NCBI GenBank assembly: GCA_002400405.1
Contig: DHFM01000058.1
Location: 1 to 8,444 of the forward strand
DNA length: 8,444 nucleotides
Direction of reading: 5' to 3'
Origin: Candidatus Moranbacteria bacterium UBA4824
GTDB lineage: Bacteria; Patescibacteriota; Minisyncoccia; Moranbacterales; UBA2206
Shown piece by piece: positions 4,775-8,444 of the stretch; within the stretch, counting starts at the first letter, position 1; each line of letters begins with the position of its first letter. A program made the translations under genes and the position numbers. The notes beneath the pieces were generated by a model. It was not told the origin of the DNA. It worked only from the letters and a program-made list of their open reading frames with translations, and made no database searches.

Positions 4775-6689
4775 GAAAAAATTTATCGAAAAACATTACA
4801 AAAAAATAATTATTGTAATTTTGGGCTTTGTCACAATTGTTTCAGTTTTGAATGCCAAAAATGACAGTCTCATCTATGACGAAGACGCGCATATACCAGC
4901 TAGTTATAGCTACCTCACCCAGCACGATTTCCGGCTCAATCCGGAGCATCCACCAATCATCAAAAATCTATCTGCCATTCCACTACTTTTTATGGATTTG
5001 AATTTCGACACCAATCAACCCTTCTGGAATGAAAATGCCAATGACGCCCAGTGGAATGCCGGAAAATATTTTCTTTTTAATGCCGATAATAATCCCAATC
5101 GGATAATTTTTTGGTCGCGCTTACCAATCATTTTCATTTCCCTACTACTTGGACTTTTTATTTTCAAATGGACACGAGAATTGGCCGGATTAGGAGCTGG
5201 GCTTTTCGCCCTTCTGCTTTATGCACTAGATCCAAACATTCTTGGTCATAATCATTTTGTTACCACAGATCTCGGCATTGCTGCCTTTATGACTTTTTCT
5301 TTCTACTATTTCTTGCGGTTTATGAAAGAACCGACCTGGAAAAATGTTTTTGTATCCGGTTTTTTTCTTGCCCTTATGCAACTGGCCAAATTTTCTTCCG
5401 TAATCGCCTTTCCTGTTTTTGGATTAGTTATCATAATTTATCCTTTGATAAAAAATAAAAGCCATCATGAAAAAGGCAATTTTAAATTTAAATTTCAAGT
5501 CTTGGGAAAATATTTAGGTAAAGGAATTGTGATGTTCGCCTTTTCTCTGATTTTAGTTTGGGGAGTTTATTATTTCAATACCTATGCTATGCCGGAAAAC
5601 AGACTGCCAGAAACAATAAATTATTATTTTAACGCTGATGACACTAACATAAAAACTATTTATTCCCGTCAAATTCTTTTTTATATGAATGAAAGTCCGG
5701 TCCTTCGCCCATTAGCAAACTATTTTTTTGGAATTGCGCGCGTGTTTCAAAGAGTGGCTGGCGGAAACGTCACCTATTTTATGGGTGAAATTGACACCAA
5801 AGGCTTTCTCTCCTATTTTCCGATTGTTTTTCTAATAAAAGAACCGCTGGCGATACTGTTCTTCATTTTCTTAGCATTGGGAATATCAATTTCTCATATA
5901 TTGAAAAATGTTTTTAGCTTTAGTGGAAATTTTTTCAAAAATTTATTTTCCAGATTTGCTTATTATCTGCGAACTAACATTGTCGGCTTTTCTCTAATTG
6001 TTTTTATTATTTTATATTCAATTACCAGTATCACTGGCCGACTCAATATTGGCTTTCGCCACCTCTTTCCAATTCTACCTTTCATCTACATTCTCACCAC
6101 TAAAACAATTTTTAATTTCCTAAAAAGATCAGAAAAACACAGTGCCATTATTTGGAAATTCGCTCTCGGCTTTATGCTCTTATCACTCGCCCTGGAAACA
6201 ATTGGCGCTTATCCATATTATATGTCCTATTTCAATCAAGTCGTTGGGGGATCAAAAAACGGCTACCAATATGTCACTGATTCCAATGCTGATTGGGGCC
6301 AGGATCTAAAAAGACTTAAGATTTTTATTGACCGCTACAATTGGTGCCCGAAAAATTCTCTAGACTCTTTTTGTAAAATTTATAATCCTAACTTTCCTCC
6401 TATAGAAAAAATTCGTGTGGATTATTTTGGTATGGCTGACACTAAATACTATTTAAGAAATCACTATACCCCTTGGTGGAAAAGCAAAAGACCGATTGAG
6501 CCGGGTTGGTATGCTATTTCTACACTCTTTCTTCAAGAAGGAATTTATAATAAAAACACGCCTGATAACGAAAGTTATCGTTGGTTAAAAAATATCCAAC
6601 CTTTTACTCAAGTGGGAACTTCAATACTTATTTATCACATAACACCCGAGCAAGCTTTGAACGCTAGTATCACTAAAGAATTAAATTAA
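4773..6689 (+). CDS. PMT-like (GT39) phospholipid-carrier-dependent glycosyltransferase
   Basis: A 638-aa multi-pass membrane protein of the dolichyl-phosphate-mannose protein mannosyltransferase type, predicted to glycosylate an outer-face acceptor from a polyprenyl-phosphate sugar. A membrane helix (11-27) precedes an acidic motif IYDEDAHIPAS (D36-E37-D38) and LNPEHPPIIKNLSAIPLL (55-72), the PMT-like EHPP segment. HFVTTDLGIAAFM (161-173) and QLAKFSS (203-209) follow, then an outer loop with GNVTYFMGEI (331-340) and helix-edge GRLNIGFRHLFP (422-433). A C-terminal outer domain begins YPYYMSYFNQVVGG and contains VTDSNADWGQDLKRL (501-515), typical of this subgroup. Two cysteines, C525 and C534, could pair. 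It is a different subfamily from its upstream neighbour, not a recent duplicate. Its TAA stop overlaps the stop of ftsQ on the other strand. Donor and acceptor are unknown. Confidence 0.85.
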   Translation: MKKFIEKHYKKIIIVILGFVTIVSVLNAKNDSLIYDEDAHIPASYSYLTQHDFRLNPEHPPIIKNLSAIPLLFMDLNFDTNQPFWNENANDAQWNAGKYFLFNADNNPNRIIFWSRLPIIFISLLLGLFIFKWTRELAGLGAGLFALLLYALDPNILGHNHFVTTDLGIAAFMTFSFYYFLRFMKEPTWKNVFVSGFFLALMQLAKFSSVIAFPVFGLVIIIYPLIKNKSHHEKGNFKFKFQVLGKYLGKGIVMFAFSLILVWGVYYFNTYAMPENRLPETINYYFNADDTNIKTIYSRQILFYMNESPVLRPLANYFFGIARVFQRVAGGNVTYFMGEIDTKGFLSYFPIVFLIKEPLAILFFIFLALGISISHILKNVFSFSGNFFKNLFSRFAYYLRTNIVGFSLIVFIILYSITSITGRLNIGFRHLFPILPFIYILTTKTIFNFLKRSEKHSAIIWKFALGFMLLSLALETIGAYPYYMSYFNQVVGGSKNGYQYVTDSNADWGQDLKRLKIFIDRYNWCPKNSLDSFCKIYNPNFPPIEKIRVDYFGMADTKYYLRNHYTPWWKSKRPIEPGWYAISTLFLQEGIYNKNTPDNESYRWLKNIQPFTQVGTSILIYHITPEQALNASITKELN

Positions 6690-7606
6690 TCTTTTTTCTT
6701 CTTATCTTTATTCTCAGTTAAGTTAGCCGGTGCGGTTGGCGTTGTCGCGCTAGTCGCGTTGTCTTTGGCAATCTGCGTTGGCGTACCATCACGAAATTTA
6801 TAGTATATTTTATTGTCGATTCGCAAATCCACATATTCCAAATCAGTGCGCTGGCTTTTTTCAATCTTATTATCTAGTACAACCTTGAGCATTTCAATTT
6901 CTTTTTCTAAATTTATGTTTTCATTAAAATATATTTCCCAGCCCTCCTTTACTCTTACTCTGATGTCTTTTGAAATCAGACTCACGGCACGAAAATTATT
7001 ATCCGCTTCTATTGCAAGCTGATCAAATAATTCTTGTCTGATTTCTAAAACATAATTCATATATTTTTGTTCTAAAATAATTTCACCCAGATTTATTTCT
7101 TTTGAATTTTCCTCACGCAATGTGATAAAATTATTTTCATTATTCTCTTCATTCGAAGAATAATTATCATATGCCTCTCCATTTTCATCTAAAATAAAAC
7201 ACTTGTCCGCACTGCAAAAAACCATCTTCGGCTTTCTTTCGATAATACTCACGACTAATTTTTCAGGAAATTCTCTTTTTATTTCAATTTCTCTTATTAT
7301 CTTAAATTCATTTTCTATATCTTTTTTTATTTTTCTAGTCCTCACTAAAAGCAAATTATTCTTCTTTACGATATCTAAATATTTTCCTGAAATTTCCGGA
7401 TTGATTTTACCTAAAATTAAACTCTCCTCAATGTAATCATTGCCATTTACTTCGATAGAAGTTATTTCCAAAAAGGACGAGAAAAATAGGGCATAAACTA
7501 AAACAGCTGTAAAAGATATTGCGATGAGGAAAAATAAAAAACGAAGAAAAGAAAATTTTCCGCGAGTTTTATTTTTAGTTAAATTTCGTCTTTTAGGAGT
7601 TATCAT
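6686..7606 (-). CDS. ftsQ: Cell division protein FtsQ/DivIB (POTRA domain)
   Basis: A 306-aa bitopic membrane protein of the divisome, which in other bacteria bridges FtsB/FtsL with the septal synthase. A basic cytoplasmic N-terminus (1-20) precedes one membrane helix (21-44). A POTRA domain (about 46-124) starts FLEITSIEVNGNDYI and closes FPEKLVVSIIERKP, the classic FtsQ pattern. A beta domain follows, ending LEYVDLRIDNKIYYKF (256-271), the usual FtsQ C-terminal strand signature. C131 and C136 (CSADKC) face outside. An acidic Asn/Glu-rich insertion lies at 148-170. The tail (274-306) is unusual: Thr/Ala/Pro-rich then Lys/Asp-rich, encoded by DNA richer in G+C than the rest. The ATG shares an ATGA overlap with the holB stop, so translation is probably coupled. 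The usual mur/ftsA/ftsZ neighbours are absent in this window. Confidence 0.88.
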   Translation of the reverse strand: MITPKRRNLTKNKTRGKFSFLRFLFFLIAISFTAVLVYALFFSSFLEITSIEVNGNDYIEESLILGKINPEISGKYLDIVKKNNLLLVRTRKIKKDIENEFKIIREIEIKREFPEKLVVSIIERKPKMVFCSADKCFILDENGEAYDNYSSNEENNENNFITLREENSKEINLGEIILEQKYMNYVLEIRQELFDQLAIEADNNFRAVSLISKDIRVRVKEGWEIYFNENINLEKEIEMLKVVLDNKIEKSQRTDLEYVDLRIDNKIYYKFRDGTPTQIAKDNATSATTPTAPANLTENKDKKKKD

Positions 7607-8444
7607 TTAATTTCTAGTGCTAAGTTTTCCAAGACTAATTTTGGATTTGAATTAGTTTGACTGATAATTTTTAGACTTTTTTCAATATTTAGAATGAGGG
7701 CAAACGCTTTTTTCCTATCTAATTGAAAAAATTTGCGATCATTTAGTATGTTTTTTCGCAAAAGTACTGTCCAAAAATCAAGCTCCTCTACAGCCATTGA
7801 AACATCTTTGCTTAAATTTTCAAAAAAAGAAAACTTTTCGCTCAGGTTTGCATCAATTATTTTCCCTAGATCCTCCTGAGCTTTTTTTCTTTTTTCCAAC
7901 TCCCCTTCTTTTTTTTGTAAATCGATAGCCAGTCCCGGACGATTAAGCGACCAGAATATTACCTCCTCGACATTTTCCCCACTGACCATATCCGCAATTT
8001 CGCAGTCCTTCACCAAGTTAAATTTCTTAATAACGCATCGGGATTTGATAGTGGCGATTATCTTGTTCGTATCTTCTACAATCAAAATTATAACGGCTTT
8101 TTGCGGTGGCTCTTCTAGCGTTTTTAACAGTGCATTTTGAGAAGCTCGACTAAGTCTATCAGCCTCATCAATTATCACTACCTTATGTTTTCCAAAATAG
8201 GCCGTGAGGCTAAGCTCGTGCTCCAATTCTCTAATTTTTTCAATTTTTATATCTTTCTTCCCGCCTGCAACGCTATGCGTAGCATTGCGGGCAGGTTTCT
8301 TATCTTTAATTTCTGGTTTAATTATAATTATATCCGGGTTAACTTTTCCATCCATCCCTCCCGTAATTTTTTTGGCAAATTCCAAGGCTAAGCTAAATTT
8401 TCCCAGATGCGCTGGGCCAGAAAAAATATAAGCGTGAGAGATAA
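7603..8444 (-). CDS. holB: DNA polymerase III delta' subunit (5' end beyond window)
   Basis: The clamp-loader delta' subunit, an AAA+ protein of the replisome. The frame runs open through the right edge; the visible 279 residues begin ISHAYIFSGPAHLGKF, so only the first 10-20 residues should be missing. The in-frame TTG at 8385 is internal, because the P-loop lies upstream of it. GPAHLGKF keeps the P-loop lysine but has Phe where an ATPase has Ser/Thr, as expected for a delta' that does not hydrolyse ATP. KVVIIDEAD (87-95) is Walker B, TLEEPP follows, and KSRC (133-136) carries the SRC arginine finger. The four-cysteine zinc module usual between P-loop and Walker B is absent. A 12-residue segment, PARNATHSVAGG (50-61), is encoded by a G+C-rich palindrome. 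The stop TGA overlaps the ftsQ start. DnaX (gamma/tau) is less likely given the P-loop and the short length. Confidence 0.88.
   Translation of the reverse strand, partial: ISHAYIFSGPAHLGKFSLALEFAKKITGGMDGKVNPDIIIIKPEIKDKKPARNATHSVAGGKKDIKIEKIRELEHELSLTAYFGKHKVVIIDEADRLSRASQNALLKTLEEPPQKAVIILIVEDTNKIIATIKSRCVIKKFNLVKDCEIADMVSGENVEEVIFWSLNRPGLAIDLQKKEGELEKRKKAQEDLGKIIDANLSEKFSFFENLSKDVSMAVEELDFWTVLLRKNILNDRKFFQLDRKKAFALILNIEKSLKIISQTNSNPKLVLENLALEIK
8260..8295. repeat. 36-bp palindromic REP-like element in frame within holB
   Basis: Arms 8260-8275 and 8280-8295 are 16 bp each, with a 4-nt loop. On the coding strand RNA, 15 of 16 positions pair, including two G-U wobbles, with one C-A mismatch. 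G+C is 24 of 36 bases, about twice the background. The element is exactly 12 codons (PARNATHSVAGG), adds no stop and sits between the strand ending IIIKPE and the helix starting IKIEKIREL, where related delta' proteins have a short loop. It resembles in principle the palindromic elements that insert in frame in Rickettsia genes. No second copy is seen in this window. Confidence 0.75.

Noticed and set aside
8383..8385. TTG as the start codon of holB
   Set aside because: The frame stays open to the right edge, and the essential P-loop GPAHLGKF lies upstream of this codon, so the true start is outside the window.
7745..8442. holB product as DnaX (gamma/tau)
   Set aside because: The P-loop lacks Ser/Thr after the lysine, there is no zinc module, and the protein ends about 280 visible residues from the P-loop without a DnaX domain III extension.
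1..8444. tRNA, rRNA, CRISPR, insertion sequence or phage genes
   Set aside because: Gaps are too short for structured RNA genes except the left edge, and no transposase, terminal repeats or regularly spaced repeats are visible.

Overview
This AT-rich window (about one third G+C by eye) looks like a chromosome segment from a Candidate Phyla Radiation (Patescibacteria) bacterium, probably on the Parcubacteria/Moranbacteria side. The evidence is: very low G+C, almost no Shine-Dalgarno sequences, two GT-C glycosyltransferases of the type common in these genomes, three small-to-large proteins of families I associate with this group, and a clamp-loader delta' subunit with no zinc module. TGA is used as a stop (holB), so a TGA=glycine code is not supported here. 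The assignment rests on gene style, not on a search.

Layout. 1-123: non-coding, packed with short AT-rich inverted repeats. 124-3041 (minus strand): a probable three-gene operon, transcribed in the order 707-aa coiled-coil membrane protein, 98-aa helical protein (DUF5663-like), 149-aa protein with a conserved helical C-terminus. 3042-3147: a divergent promoter region with two -10 boxes, a small inverted repeat and a perfect DnaA box. 3148-6689 (plus strand): two consecutive multi-pass glycosyltransferase-39/ArnT-like proteins. 6686-8444 (minus strand): holB (delta', cut by the right edge), translationally coupled to ftsQ, which meets the second glycosyltransferase tail to tail with overlapping stop codons.

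How the genes may work together: the two glycosyltransferases would transfer sugars from a lipid carrier on the outer face of the membrane. FtsQ belongs to the divisome and delta' to the replisome. The three-gene minus-strand operon has no known role. The 707-aa protein has diverged N-terminal 26-residue repeats, a glycine-rich membrane hairpin, a cytoplasmic coiled coil and a possible LysM-like outer module, which suggests an envelope-associated assembly. This operon is the best candidate for an undescribed system.

The most striking DNA-level feature is a 36-bp G+C-rich palindrome at 8260-8295 inside holB. It is exactly 12 codons long, keeps the frame open, and sits in a variable loop of the protein. 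It looks like a mobile palindromic element domesticated inside a gene.
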